A stretch of 64,000 bases of DNA from Ruminococcus flavefaciens ATCC 19208 (GCF_000518765.1 NZ_JAEF01000017.1:16121-80120); one strand, 5' to 3'; counted from the first letter of the stretch, positions 18,426 to 27,150 are shown. The notes: generated by a model from the letters alone, not told the origin. A program made the numbers and translations.

Positions 18426-19583
18426 GTGAATAAGCTAAACAAGGCAATGAGTATCGTTACTGCTGTTTTATCCTTATCGGTAATTTCCGTATTCGGTCTG
18501 ATGACGTTTTTCGGCGAGAAGAAAGACCGGTCATTCGATGAAAACAGACAGCTTGCCGCTTTTCCTGACCCTTCGTTTAAGGAGATGTACAACGGAAGCT
18601 ATGCCGAGCAGGTGGACAGATATATGACCGACCATTTTGCGGGACGAAGTAAATGGGTATACGCTAATGACCGCATACAGGAAGAACTTTCGGAGAGTAT
18701 AGTTAACGGAGTTTATGTAAGCAAGGAAAGACTGCTCGATACAGAGGTATCGGGGCAGGATAATAGTCTTCTGCTGGAAAATGCAGGTATTATCAATGAT
18801 TTTGCACTGAAATATGACAATGCTACTACTGTATATATTGTTGCTGTTCCGTCTTCTACAGGTGTGTACGGTGATATTCTCCCTTCACATATCATAAGCC
18901 GTTCCGAAAGTCAGAAAATAAATGAGCTTTATCAACTGCTTATAAATAAGATACGTACCATAGACGCTTACAATATTCTTAAAATGATGAAGGATAACTA
19001 TATTTTTTACCGCAATGATACTAAGTGGACCAGTTACGGAGCATACTGTGTTTATAAGACAGTGATACAGAAGCTTGGTTTCCAGTCAACATTATATGAC
19101 AAGTATATTATCGAGCACGTTACTGATACTTTCAGGGGCGATCTTTATAACAGAACACTTTCCGATAAGCCTAAGGCTGATCTTATTGATATCTACAATT
19201 GTCCCGACAGTGCTGAAGTGATATCCTGCGAAAGGATACTGAACGACGGCTCGGTGACAGCGGGGGAGATATATGACAGGAGCAGGCTTGATTCAAGCGA
19301 TATGTATTCCATGTACCTTGGTGAAGATGTTCCTGTACTAAAAATAAAAACGTCAAATCAGAATGACAAAAAGCTCCTTGTCATCAAGGACAGCTATGCG
19401 GACTGCTTCATTCCGTTCCTTATTCAGCATTACAGCGAGATAATCATTGTTTCGCCAGACCAGCTGGACAGGGAGCTATCGGATATCATAAACATAAACG
19501 ATTACAGCCAGACATTGTTCCTTTTCGGAATAAATGATCTTGATAAAGAAATCTCTCTGGAGAAAATAACAGAAAGGAATTGA
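18426..19583 (+). CDS. DHHW-family protein (AlgX/DltD-like partner), motif degenerate
   Basis: 385 residues: N-terminal span (about 8-28), then an extracytoplasmic domain with ENRQLAAFP (39-47) and VDRYMTDHFAGR, both typical of the DHHW family that accompanies MBOAT acyltransferases. The family-naming DHHW is DTKW here (198-201, DTKWTSYGAY), losing both His, while the later DSYADCFIPFL still offers the Ser-containing SGNH-like element. GTG start with AAGGAGGGG six bases upstream. Paired with the equally His-less MBOAT protein, suggesting joint loss or change of acyltransferase chemistry. Confidence 0.8.
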   Translation: MNKLNKAMSIVTAVLSLSVISVFGLMTFFGEKKDRSFDENRQLAAFPDPSFKEMYNGSYAEQVDRYMTDHFAGRSKWVYANDRIQEELSESIVNGVYVSKERLLDTEVSGQDNSLLLENAGIINDFALKYDNATTVYIVAVPSSTGVYGDILPSHIISRSESQKINELYQLLINKIRTIDAYNILKMMKDNYIFYRNDTKWTSYGAYCVYKTVIQKLGFQSTLYDKYIIEHVTDTFRGDLYNRTLSDKPKADLIDIYNCPDSAEVISCERILNDGSVTAGEIYDRSRLDSSDMYSMYLGEDVPVLKIKTSNQNDKKLLVIKDSYADCFIPFLIQHYSEIIIVSPDQLDRELSDIININDYSQTLFLFGINDLDKEISLEKITERN

Positions 19584-19587
19584 TCTT

Positions 19588-20370
19588 ATGAAGGCATTAG
19601 TTACAGGCGCGACATCAGGCATCGGACAGAGTATTGCAAGAAAACTTGCTAAAAGAGGCTGGGACCTTATCCTTACGGGACGTAATGAGGAGATGCTGAA
19701 GGAAATGCAGAAAACTCTCGGAAAAGGTACTGAGATAATAACTGCTGATCTCGCAAAACGCGAGGAGGTCTTCAGAGTTTATGAATTCTGCAAGGGAAAA
19801 GATGTTGATATGCTCGTTAATAATGCAGGATATGGTCTTTTCGGTAAATTTGATGATACGGATATGACCGATGAACTGAATATGATAGACCTTAATGTTA
19901 CAGCTCTTCATATCCTTACAAAGCTGTTCCTGCGCGATTTCAAGAAAAAGGATTACGGTACTATCCTGAATGTGGCTTCTGCGGCAGGCTTTATGGCAGG
20001 TCCTCTTATGGCTACGTATTATGCTACAAAAAACTACGTGCTGAAGCTTTCTATTGCTATTTATGAGGAGCTTCGCAGAGATAAGTCAAATGTTACCATA
20101 ACGGTCCTGTGCCCGGGTCCAGTTGCGACCAATTTCAATAACCGTGCAGGTGTAAGCTTTTCGGTAAAGCCCATAAATGCTGATTATGCTGCTGAGTATG
20201 CCCTGCATAAGGCTTTCACGGGCAAGCTGTTTGCTATACCGGGGCTTACAGTAAGGCTTGGCACAGTTGCTGCAAGGTTTGTTCCTACAAAGATACTGTC
20301 AGCTATAGTGTACAATATACAGCAGGCTAAAAAGTCCTCCGACGGGAAGGAAAGGGCTTTGAAGAAATGA
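19588..20370 (+). CDS. Short-chain dehydrogenase/reductase
   Basis: 260 residues, classical SDR: NAD(P)-binding GATSGIG at 7-13, NNAG at about 75, catalytic Ser in VASAAG and YxxxK in YYATKNY near 152. The C-terminal tail is long and hydrophobic, as in the DltE/YqjQ-like group of SDRs linked to cell-envelope metabolism. It begins four bases after the DHHW gene (AGAAAGGAA upstream of ATG) and overlaps the next gene by four bases. Substrate unknown. Confidence 0.88.
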   Translation: MKALVTGATSGIGQSIARKLAKRGWDLILTGRNEEMLKEMQKTLGKGTEIITADLAKREEVFRVYEFCKGKDVDMLVNNAGYGLFGKFDDTDMTDELNMIDLNVTALHILTKLFLRDFKKKDYGTILNVASAAGFMAGPLMATYYATKNYVLKLSIAIYEELRRDKSNVTITVLCPGPVATNFNNRAGVSFSVKPINADYAAEYALHKAFTGKLFAIPGLTVRLGTVAARFVPTKILSAIVYNIQQAKKSSDGKERALKK

Positions 20371-20906
20371 GAGATATCAGCTACAGAGTAGCTCTTGGAG
20401 GCATCGTATCGGCTTTGTGTCTTGTTACGATGTTTCTTGCGGGAGTTCTTCCTGCGCTCTATCTGCTGCTCCCGGGGATAGCAGGTATCCTTCTTATGAT
20501 AATAGCTGTTGAAGTCAGCACAGGCTGGGCATTTCTTACGTATCTCGCCGTCAGCCTGCTGTCTGTCTTCGTGACATTCGATAAGGAAGCAGCTCTTATT
20601 TTTATAATGTTCTTCGGACATTATCCTATACTGAGGTTTTATATTGAGAAAATCTCTCTCAGGCTCATCAGGTTTATTATCAAGCTTGCTGTTTTCAATA
20701 TCTGTATCATAGGGTATTTCTATGTTACGGTGTATTTCCTCGGACTCGATGAGATGCTTGATGAATTCAATGAAATGGGCATATATGGAGCTTACATAAT
20801 GCTGGGGATATGCAATATAATATTCCTTGTCTATGATTTTGATCTTGTTTTTATGTATGATCTTTATCGTAAGAGAATCATGCCTAAATTCCGCAAAAAA
20901 AGATAG
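20367..20906 (+). CDS. Small multi-span membrane protein, function unknown
   Basis: 179 residues with about five hydrophobic spans (residues 10-35, 38-70, 75-90, 105-130, 145-165) and a basic C-terminal tail (RKRIMPKFRKKR) suggesting inside-facing C-terminus. Its first half, with a Gly/Ala-rich ALGGIVSALCLVTMF, recalls S-component or ECF-type membrane proteins, but I cannot assign it. ATGA overlap with the SDR gene indicates translational coupling. Followed by a terminator. Confidence 0.75.
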   Translation: MRDISYRVALGGIVSALCLVTMFLAGVLPALYLLLPGIAGILLMIIAVEVSTGWAFLTYLAVSLLSVFVTFDKEAALIFIMFFGHYPILRFYIEKISLRLIRFIIKLAVFNICIIGYFYVTVYFLGLDEMLDEFNEMGIYGAYIMLGICNIIFLVYDFDLVFMYDLYRKRIMPKFRKKR

Positions 20907-20945
20907 ACCGCATTCGTTTTTTTGCAACGTTTGCGGTCTTTTCAT
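20905..20945 (+). terminator. Terminator of the comEC-to-membrane-protein run
   Basis: AGACCGCA (20905-20912) pairs with TGCGGTCT (20932-20939), followed by TTTTCATTTG. The long loop is T-rich. The stem includes the stop codon region of the preceding gene. Confidence 0.7.
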
Positions 20946-20951
20946 TTGTAC

Positions 20952-20980
20952 TTGATTTATTAATAATTATGTGCTATAAT
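20952..20980 (+). promoter_or_regulatory. Promoter of the mtnN gene
   Basis: TTGATT (20952-20957), 17 bp, TATAAT (20975-20980). Confidence 0.75.
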
Positions 20981-21010
20981 AAAAAAAGAATTTGACTAAG
21001 GAGTGATATA

Positions 21011-21688
21011 TTGAATACTATTGCAATAATCGGAGCAATGCCTTCAGAGCTTGCTGACATAAGGGAAATACTTGGTAAAGCTGAAATAAAACATATCTCA
21101 GGTTTCGATTTCTACATTAATCAAAAAGGCGGCAAAACTGTGATAAATGCCTGCTGCGGAATAGCTAAGGTAAATGCAGCAGTCTGCACACAGGTCATGA
21201 TAGATAATTTCCACCCCGATTGTGTGATAAATACGGGTATCGCAGGCGGTATGAACAGTGCAGTTAAGGTTTGCGATGTCGTTATATCCACAGAGGTTCT
21301 TCCTCACGATCTTGATCTTCATTTTCTCAAGGATTATCCTCCTTATTGCGGTATCTTCAAGGCAGATGGCGAGCTTATTGATACTGCGGAAAAGGTTTGT
21401 GAAGAATTTGGCGTTAAATCCTTCAGAGGGCGTATCGTTTCGGGCGAAGCTTTTATTACCAGCAATGAGGTAAAAAAAGCTATTCAGGAAAAATTCGATC
21501 CTTATGCCGTTGATATGGAGAGTACAGCTGTAGGTCACTGCTGTTACCTTAACGAGCTTCCTTATGTCAGTGTGCGCTGCATTTCCGATAATGCAGATGA
21601 TGAGGGAGCTATGTCATTTGACGAATTTGAAAAGATCGCAGCTAAGCGGGTTGCGGAGATAGTTCTTCGTATGGCTGAGCTGCTCTGA
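21011..21688 (+). CDS. mtnN: 5'-methylthioadenosine/S-adenosylhomocysteine nucleosidase
   Basis: 225 residues. N-terminal IAIIGAMPSEL, central VINTGIAGGM, and the catalytic region YAVDMESTAVGHCC followed by VRCISDNADDE are the hallmarks of MtnN/Pfs. It splits adenine from MTA and SAH, recycling SAM by-products; several radical SAM enzymes in this window generate 5'-deoxyadenosine, which the enzyme family can also cleave. TTG start, with AAGGAG seven bases upstream; there is no ATG before the conserved strand. Own promoter. The following dockerin protein starts 14 bases later. Confidence 0.93.
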   Translation: MNTIAIIGAMPSELADIREILGKAEIKHISGFDFYINQKGGKTVINACCGIAKVNAAVCTQVMIDNFHPDCVINTGIAGGMNSAVKVCDVVISTEVLPHDLDLHFLKDYPPYCGIFKADGELIDTAEKVCEEFGVKSFRGRIVSGEAFITSNEVKKAIQEKFDPYAVDMESTAVGHCCYLNELPYVSVRCISDNADDEGAMSFDEFEKIAAKRVAEIVLRMAELL

Positions 21689-21702
21689 AAGGAGTTTTTA
21701 CT

Positions 21703-22578
21703 ATGAAAAAATTATTACGTGCAGGTGTTTCTATGGGCTTGATCGCTGCTATGTGTGCAGCTCCTGCATTCAGTGCTAATGCAGCAGATGAGGCACCTTC
21801 TGTATACTTCACTGTGAACGATAAAGCTGACGGTGTTGAGACACTCAAATTTGGCGCTGTATTTGTAAATACAAAGGAGAATACATCGGCTATCCCATGT
21901 GCTGTATACATAAAGGACGAAAGCAAGAAGGCTGGTCAGATCTTTGTAAAGGTAACTGCTGAAAAGTCACTCAAGCTTTCTAATCTTACAGGACCTAACG
22001 CTCTTTATAAGGGTGCTCCTTATAAGGGATTCGAGACTGATGACAGCATGAACCTCAATACTTTTGAGGATCTTAATGTGCTTGCTGTAAACTATTCAAA
22101 GATATCTTCCGAAAAGCCTATGGAGCTTAACGGCGAGAAGTCTGACTCTTATCCGCTGGCTTGCTTTGATGCTAAGTTTGACGCTAATGCTGAAGGCGGT
22201 TCATACAATCTGAAGGTTTACAGCGAGGGAGCTTATTTCAGCGGTATCATCGCTCGAAACGGCGACGGTACTTTCAAGGAGTATGATCCATCCGAGAACA
22301 GCAAGCCTCTCCTTATTAATGCTTCCGACAGAAAGCTTGGCGATATCAATAACGACGGCAAGTGGGATTCAGTTGACGTTTCAGGTATCATGAAGGAGTA
22401 TTCAAAGATCTCAGCAGGTCAGGACGGTATTTTTGACGCAAATCAGAGAGCAGCTGCTGATATCAACGGCGATGGTCTTGTAGATTCTGTTGACGCAAGT
22501 AACCTTCTTGCTTATTATGCTTACCTTTCAGGTGACGGTACTTCTTCACTCAATGATTTTGTAAAGAACAGAAAGTAA
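21703..22578 (+). CDS. Secreted protein with cohesin-like domain and C-terminal dockerin
   Basis: 291 residues. Signal peptide MKKLLRAGVSMGLIAAMCAAPAFSANA (cleaved near 27). Residues about 30-205 form a beta-rich domain (IPCAVYIKDESKKAGQIFVK, then SYPLACFDAKFD and GSYNLKVYSEG) that resembles a divergent cohesin; this is a fold guess. Residues about 212-278 are a type I dockerin with two calcium loops (GDINNDGKWDSVDVS, ADINGDGLVDSVDAS). If both hold, the protein could act as a small adaptor scaffoldin of a cellulosome, as known in Ruminococcus flavefaciens. AAAGGAG before ATG. It lies in the mtnN transcript and has a terminator after it. Confidence 0.83.
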   Translation: MKKLLRAGVSMGLIAAMCAAPAFSANAADEAPSVYFTVNDKADGVETLKFGAVFVNTKENTSAIPCAVYIKDESKKAGQIFVKVTAEKSLKLSNLTGPNALYKGAPYKGFETDDSMNLNTFEDLNVLAVNYSKISSEKPMELNGEKSDSYPLACFDAKFDANAEGGSYNLKVYSEGAYFSGIIARNGDGTFKEYDPSENSKPLLINASDRKLGDINNDGKWDSVDVSGIMKEYSKISAGQDGIFDANQRAAADINGDGLVDSVDASNLLAYYAYLSGDGTSSLNDFVKNRK

Positions 22579-22588
22579 TTATAAAAAA

Positions 22589-22613
22589 AGCAGCCTTGCG
22601 GCTGCTTTTTTTT
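22589..22613 (+). terminator. Terminator after the dockerin gene
   Basis: GCAGCC, loop TTGC, GGCTGC (22590-22605), then eight T. Confidence 0.9.
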
Positions 22614-22624
22614 GACTATAGTAA

Positions 22625-22656
22625 AAAACGATCGGGAACATTTTCATGTTCCCGAT
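22625..22656 (-). terminator. Terminator of the sodium symporter gene
   Basis: ATCGGGAACA (22631-22640) pairs with TGTTCCCGAT (22647-22656); on the minus strand the stem is followed by CGTTTTTTAC. Confidence 0.85.
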
Positions 22657-22662
22657 GATCTT

Positions 22663-24255
22663 TTATAATGATTTTTTCAGACTGCTGAATGCATTGTCTA
22701 CTATCTTTTCCTCAGGTGCCTTTGTAAATGCGCTTACTATCGGTACGATAACAAGTGATACGATCATTGCAAATGCTCCTGCATTGATAGGTGAGAGAAG
22801 ATTTAACGGGCAGTTCATTTCGATTATTGACTGCTTGAGTCCGCTGAATGCTTCAATGTTCATGCTGAACAGTACCATGTGTGTTACGCTTATGCCAACA
22901 CCTGTGATAAAGCTTGCTGCACAAGCGGCAGGTGAAGTCTTCTTCATAAACAGACCATAGAGGAATGGTCCGAGGAATGCTCCCGAAAGTGCGCCCCATG
23001 AGTAGGACATAAGTGTTGAGATAGATGCGTTTTTGTTGCAGGCGATGATTACGGAGATTATAAGGAATACTGCGATGAATATACGCATGAACTTTACCTG
23101 ATGCTTATCGTCGAAGCCCTTGATGCGGGGCTTGATAAGATCGTTGGTAAGTGTTGAGCTCGATGTAAGTACAAGTGATGAAAGAGTTGAAAGTGATGCT
23201 GAAAGAACAAGTACAACAACAAGTCCGATAAGGAGATCAGGAAGTGCCTGATGTATAAGTGCAGGTACCATCGTATCGTATACAGGCTTTCCGTCAACTG
23301 TATCAATAAGTGCTCTGCCTGAGCCGTCTGTGCCGTCAAGTGTGCAGTAGAGTCTTACAAATCCACCCATGAAATATGAGCCGCCTGCTACTACGATAGC
23401 AAAGAAAGTTGAGATGATAGCGCCTTTCTTGATAGCCTGCTCATCCTTGATAGCGTAGAATTTCTGTACCATCTGCGGTAGTCCCCATGTACCAAGAGAT
23501 GTAAGGATAACAACACCGAGAAGGTTTATAGGATCAGGTCCGAACATTGAACCGAGCGTTCCTGTTTCTGTTTTGCCGTCGGAAATAGTATTAAGTGCAT
23601 CAAGAGCAGCAGAAAGACCGTCCTTCTTCTGTACTGTAAGTGCTACGACTGTTCCGATACCTATAAGCATTATGATGCCCTGGAAGAAATCATTGAGTGC
23701 TGTAGCCTTGTATCCGCCCAGTGTTACGTATACGGCAGAAAGTACAGCCATTGCGATGATTATGTATGTTGCACCGTTTTCACCAAGCTTGAATACCATT
23801 CCGAACAGACGTGAAAGTCCGTTGTATACAGATGCTGTATAAGGAATGAGGAAAATGAATACGATAAGAGCAGATGCTGTTTTGAGCTTTGTGGAGCTAA
23901 AACGATGCTCGAAGTATTCGGGCATTGTTTTTGCACCGAGGTGATTTGTCATAAGACGTGTTCGTCTTCCTAAGAGGAAGAACGGTATAAGGCTTCCGAT
24001 TATGGCGTTGCCTATTCCGACCCATGTTGAAGATGCTCCGTACATCCAGCCGAACTGTCCTGCATATCCGATGAAAACAACAGCTGAGAAGTAAGTTGTT
24101 CCGTAGGAGAATGCTGTCAGCCATGAACCAACATTTCTTCCGCCAAGCATAAAGTCCTCAGAAGACTTTGTACGCCTTGACATGTAAATTCCTATACTTA
24201 CCATTATAGCGATGTAAATGGCAAGTATGACGAATGTAGCGACTTTTGCGCCCAT
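22663..24255 (-). CDS. Sodium:solute symporter (SSS family)
   Basis: 530 residues, about 13 membrane spans. N-terminal SSEDFMLGGRNVGSWLTAFSYGTTYFSA is the SSS signature, with GAKTMPEYFEHRF and the later QGIIMLIGIG region also conserved. It couples sodium influx to uptake of an organic solute. Closest in feel to the PutP/PanF group, but the substrate (proline, pantothenate, sialic acid, other) cannot be told. Sodium motive force may be provided by the Rnf complex encoded at 48.5 kb. Single gene with its own promoter (24341-24369) and terminator. Confidence 0.88.
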   Translation of the reverse strand: MGAKVATFVILAIYIAIMVSIGIYMSRRTKSSEDFMLGGRNVGSWLTAFSYGTTYFSAVVFIGYAGQFGWMYGASSTWVGIGNAIIGSLIPFFLLGRRTRLMTNHLGAKTMPEYFEHRFSSTKLKTASALIVFIFLIPYTASVYNGLSRLFGMVFKLGENGATYIIIAMAVLSAVYVTLGGYKATALNDFFQGIIMLIGIGTVVALTVQKKDGLSAALDALNTISDGKTETGTLGSMFGPDPINLLGVVILTSLGTWGLPQMVQKFYAIKDEQAIKKGAIISTFFAIVVAGGSYFMGGFVRLYCTLDGTDGSGRALIDTVDGKPVYDTMVPALIHQALPDLLIGLVVVLVLSASLSTLSSLVLTSSSTLTNDLIKPRIKGFDDKHQVKFMRIFIAVFLIISVIIACNKNASISTLMSYSWGALSGAFLGPFLYGLFMKKTSPAACAASFITGVGISVTHMVLFSMNIEAFSGLKQSIIEMNCPLNLLSPINAGAFAMIVSLVIVPIVSAFTKAPEEKIVDNAFSSLKKSL

Positions 24256-24340
24256 TTGTATCCCGACCTTTCAGTTCGCTTACAGTGTAAAATGATAAAC
24301 CTGTAAAGCTTTAAATGAATAAAGTTGTAAACTAAGCCTA

Positions 24341-24369
24341 ATTATACTATATTATTCATAAATTGTCAA
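24341..24369 (-). promoter_or_regulatory. Promoter of the sodium symporter gene
   Basis: Minus strand TTGACA (complement of 24364-24369), 17 bp, TATAAT (complement of 24341-24346). A perfect consensus with a leader of about 80 bases. Confidence 0.8.
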
Positions 24370-24448
24370 TAGCTAATTAGTGAAAATAGCTATTTCACGT
24401 AAATAATTTGTTAAGCCAATCAAACTATAAAAATTAAATCGTGAATTA

Positions 24449-24477
24449 TTGACTTTACAATTGCAATATGGTACAAT
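24449..24477 (+). promoter_or_regulatory. Promoter of the MORN protein gene
   Basis: TTGACT (24449-24454), 17 bp, TACAAT (24472-24477). Together with the divergent symporter promoter it fills the 24256-24576 intergenic region, which holds no ORF. Confidence 0.7.
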
Positions 24478-24576
24478 ATAAGCGATGAATTATACTTTAA
24501 TTTTATAATGGATTTAATAATACAACTCGTCAGACTCTCCCTAAAGATCTGAAAGTGATGATTTGGAGAAGATATT

Positions 24577-25710
24577 ATGGGAATGTTGGATTTTCTTAAA
24601 GTCAGCAAAGGTATAGCAAACAATATGAATTTTGTAAGCCCTGTTCTCGGTACAGGTGTGTATTCCGGTCACGTAGGCTCAGGAAGAAAACCTGAAGGGC
24701 GCGGAGTTTTTATTAATGACCTGGATATTGAATATGACGGAGAATGGAAAGACGGCAGGCTTTGCGGTTTCGGAAGAAAGTACGCAAAGGGTTACTATGA
24801 TATCGGACAGGGCGAGGACGATGAAGCAAGCAAATCCCTTGTCTACGCAGGTGATTTCGTGGACGACAAATTTCATGGCAACGGAAAGCAGTACTGGCAG
24901 ACAGGCAAGCTGGAATATGACGGCGAATGGATGTACGGCTGGAGATGCGGTGAGGGGACAGAGTTCTATGAGAACGGCAAGACTAAGTTTGTGGGCTCAT
25001 GGAGCAGAAGCAGATATCACGGCAGAGGCGTTTTCACATATAAAAACGGAGATGTTATAGAAGGCGAGTGGGTAGAAGGACTGCCCGAGGGTGAAGTATT
25101 ATTCAAGACCCATGAAGACAACTGCGTTTACAAGCGTGTCTACGATGAGGGAAAGATGGTAAGTGAGGAGCTTATCAGCGGTACTCCAAAGCCTTCTCCC
25201 GATGCTAAAAGAGTCATAGATTTCGATAACGGAAGATATGAAGGTGAAGTGGGCTTCACGGGAAAAATGCACGGAAAAGGTACATTTACCTATACAAACG
25301 GCAATGTATACGAGGGAAGCTTCAATGAAGGAGTTAAGCAGGGAAAAGGTGTTTTCACATTCGTTGACGGTGATGTTTATGAAGGTGAATACGAAAACGA
25401 CCTGCGAAACGGACGCGGCGTTTATTTCTATAAAAACGGCAATAAGTATGACGGCGAATGGTGTGATAACGTCAAAAGCGGTAACGGTGTCTTTTTCTTC
25501 AACAATGGTGACAGGTTTGAAGGCAGATTTGAGAACAGCGTGAAACAGGGACACGGTACTTTTTACTATAAAAACGGCGATGTCTTTGAGGGTGAATGGG
25601 AAAGTGATATGCGCCACGGGAAAGGCATACTCACCTGCGCTGACGGCGTGAAAAAAATACAGAAATGGGACAGGGACAAGCTGGTGAGCGAGTCGCCTAT
25701 ATTTCAGTAA
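24577..25710 (+). CDS. MORN-repeat protein
   Basis: 377 residues with about twelve MORN repeats (YxGxxxxGxxxGxGxxxxxxG) in two blocks: six from residue 28 to 190 and six from about 220 to 365, separated by a segment rich in Lys/Pro (GTPKPSPDAKR). No signal peptide or membrane span, so cytoplasmic or membrane-peripheral. MORN repeats bind lipids or act as scaffolds in eukaryotes; bacterial functions are mostly unknown. Start: GGAGAAGAT upstream of ATG. It converges on the LRR gene, sharing a bidirectional terminator. Confidence 0.9.
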   Translation: MGMLDFLKVSKGIANNMNFVSPVLGTGVYSGHVGSGRKPEGRGVFINDLDIEYDGEWKDGRLCGFGRKYAKGYYDIGQGEDDEASKSLVYAGDFVDDKFHGNGKQYWQTGKLEYDGEWMYGWRCGEGTEFYENGKTKFVGSWSRSRYHGRGVFTYKNGDVIEGEWVEGLPEGEVLFKTHEDNCVYKRVYDEGKMVSEELISGTPKPSPDAKRVIDFDNGRYEGEVGFTGKMHGKGTFTYTNGNVYEGSFNEGVKQGKGVFTFVDGDVYEGEYENDLRNGRGVYFYKNGNKYDGEWCDNVKSGNGVFFFNNGDRFEGRFENSVKQGHGTFYYKNGDVFEGEWESDMRHGKGILTCADGVKKIQKWDRDKLVSESPIFQ

Positions 25711-25725
25711 ATGTAAATAAATGCG

Positions 25726-25757
25726 AAAACGCTTCAGTATTACTGAAGCGTTTTTTT
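25726..25757. terminator. Bidirectional terminator between MORN and LRR genes
   Basis: CGCTTCAGT/ACTGAAGCG stem (25730-25750) with A-run before and seven T after. Confidence 0.88.
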
Positions 25758-25774
25758 ACATATTTGGTTATCTG

Positions 25775-26923
25775 TCAATAATCTTTGTGTGCCTTGCATA
25801 CAGAACATACCTTATCGAAAAGACCTCTGAATTCTCCGCCGCAGTATCTGCATCTGCCGTTTTCGATATTTATGGGTTCCTGCGATTTAATGTATGCAGG
25901 AAATGCCCAGTAATGCTTCTGCAACTTGCTGTATGTAACATTCAGAAGCTTGGGGCAGTTATAGAATGTAGCAGGATTTTTTCCGTACTTATATGGGTTG
26001 CTGCCTTTATATAATTCCGTTTCTCCTGCGAAGGTGACCTGTTCAAGTTCGGTACAGTCTGCAAAAGCATACGGATATATGGCTTTAACGCTTTTGGGGA
26101 TAATGAGCTTTTTCAGTTTTGAGCAGCCCCTGAAAGCCTGATTGCCGATATATTCCACAGTTTCCGGGATATTTATGCTGCTCAGGTCTGTACAGTTTTT
26201 GAATGCATTCATTCCTATTCTTTTCAGACCTGCCGATGGATCATATTCAGAATGCATACATTCAAAACTGATACTTTCAAGGCCTGTACACTCGGCAAAT
26301 GCGAAATCCTCTATAGTTTTTACTTTTTTAGGTATATTTATGCACTTCAGGCTTGTACAGCCTTCAAATATCCTCCACGGGAGCAGTTCTGTATTTTGAG
26401 GTATATTTATGATCTCCAGGCTTGTACAGCCTGCGAGAGCGCCTGCTTCGATGTTTTTGATGCTGTCGGGAAATTTTATTTCCTTTAAGCTTACACAGCC
26501 GTTAAATGCATCTATGTCTACAGTTTCAACACCTTCGGAAATTTCTATAGATTGTAGATTTTTACAGCCTGAAAACGCTCCTTCACTTATAAGCTCGACT
26601 CCTTCAGGAATGAAAACAGATTCTATGTTGTTCATGCCTTGAAAAGCAGCTTCACCAATCACAGATATTCCGTCAGGTATTCTTATTTCGCTTTTAGTAA
26701 AGCCGTTATAGCGAATAAGAACGCTTCTTTCAACAATGAAGTCACTGTCATAATTGTAAGAAGTTTTCTTTGCAGCAATGCCATGAGCTACTGCTCCGTT
26801 AAAGCTGTTTATAGCCTTTTGTACAATAAACGCTTTGTTGCAGAACGGGCAGATAGATGCATCCTGCGTATCATCAACAGCAAGGAATCCTCCGCATTTG
26901 TAGCATTTGCCCTGTACATACAT
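25775..26923 (-). CDS. BspA-type leucine-rich-repeat protein flanked by zinc ribbons
   Basis: 382 residues without signal peptide. N-terminal zinc ribbon (CYKCGG...CPFC, residues 8-28), then about ten 23-residue LRR_5 repeats of the Treponema/BspA kind (for example IPEGVELISEGAFSGCKNLQSI), and a C-terminal zinc ribbon (CRYCGG...CSVC). BspA-like LRRs are usually secreted adhesins; here the lack of a signal and the two zinc ribbons point to a cytoplasmic scaffold. An ATG 24 bases upstream lacks a ribosome site, whereas AAGGTGGAG precedes the start used. Own promoter. Convergent with the MORN gene, so two eukaryotic-like repeat scaffolds are neighbours. Confidence 0.87.
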   Translation of the reverse strand: MYVQGKCYKCGGFLAVDDTQDASICPFCNKAFIVQKAINSFNGAVAHGIAAKKTSYNYDSDFIVERSVLIRYNGFTKSEIRIPDGISVIGEAAFQGMNNIESVFIPEGVELISEGAFSGCKNLQSIEISEGVETVDIDAFNGCVSLKEIKFPDSIKNIEAGALAGCTSLEIINIPQNTELLPWRIFEGCTSLKCINIPKKVKTIEDFAFAECTGLESISFECMHSEYDPSAGLKRIGMNAFKNCTDLSSINIPETVEYIGNQAFRGCSKLKKLIIPKSVKAIYPYAFADCTELEQVTFAGETELYKGSNPYKYGKNPATFYNCPKLLNVTYSKLQKHYWAFPAYIKSQEPINIENGRCRYCGGEFRGLFDKVCSVCKAHKDY

Positions 26924-26978
26924 TATGCTCCACCTTCTTTCAATCATGTTTAGTTTTATATTATATTATGTTTATATT

Positions 26979-27007
26979 ATTATACCTCAATTTTAATCAT
27001 AAGTCAA
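26979..27007 (-). promoter_or_regulatory. Promoter of the LRR gene
   Basis: Minus strand TTGACT (complement of 27002-27007), 17 bp, TATAAT (complement of 26979-26984). Confidence 0.72.
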
Positions 27008-27058
27008 TACATTTTGTTGAATAATAACAAAAGTAAGATTTGCGTTTGCTAAATAATA

Positions 27059-27083
27059 AGCCGCAGGTCTTTGAACTGCGGCT
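27059..27083. other. Orphan hairpin between divergent promoters
   Basis: AGCCGCAG (27059-27066) pairs with CTGCGGCT (27076-27083), 8 bp, with no T-run on either side. Role unclear; it lies between the divergent LRR and response-regulator promoters. Confidence 0.5.
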
Positions 27084-27150
27084 GTAGTTTAGTGTACGAC
27101 AGTCAGTATGTATTTTATTCTGTCCGTTTTAGAGTTCTGCGTTTGACGTA

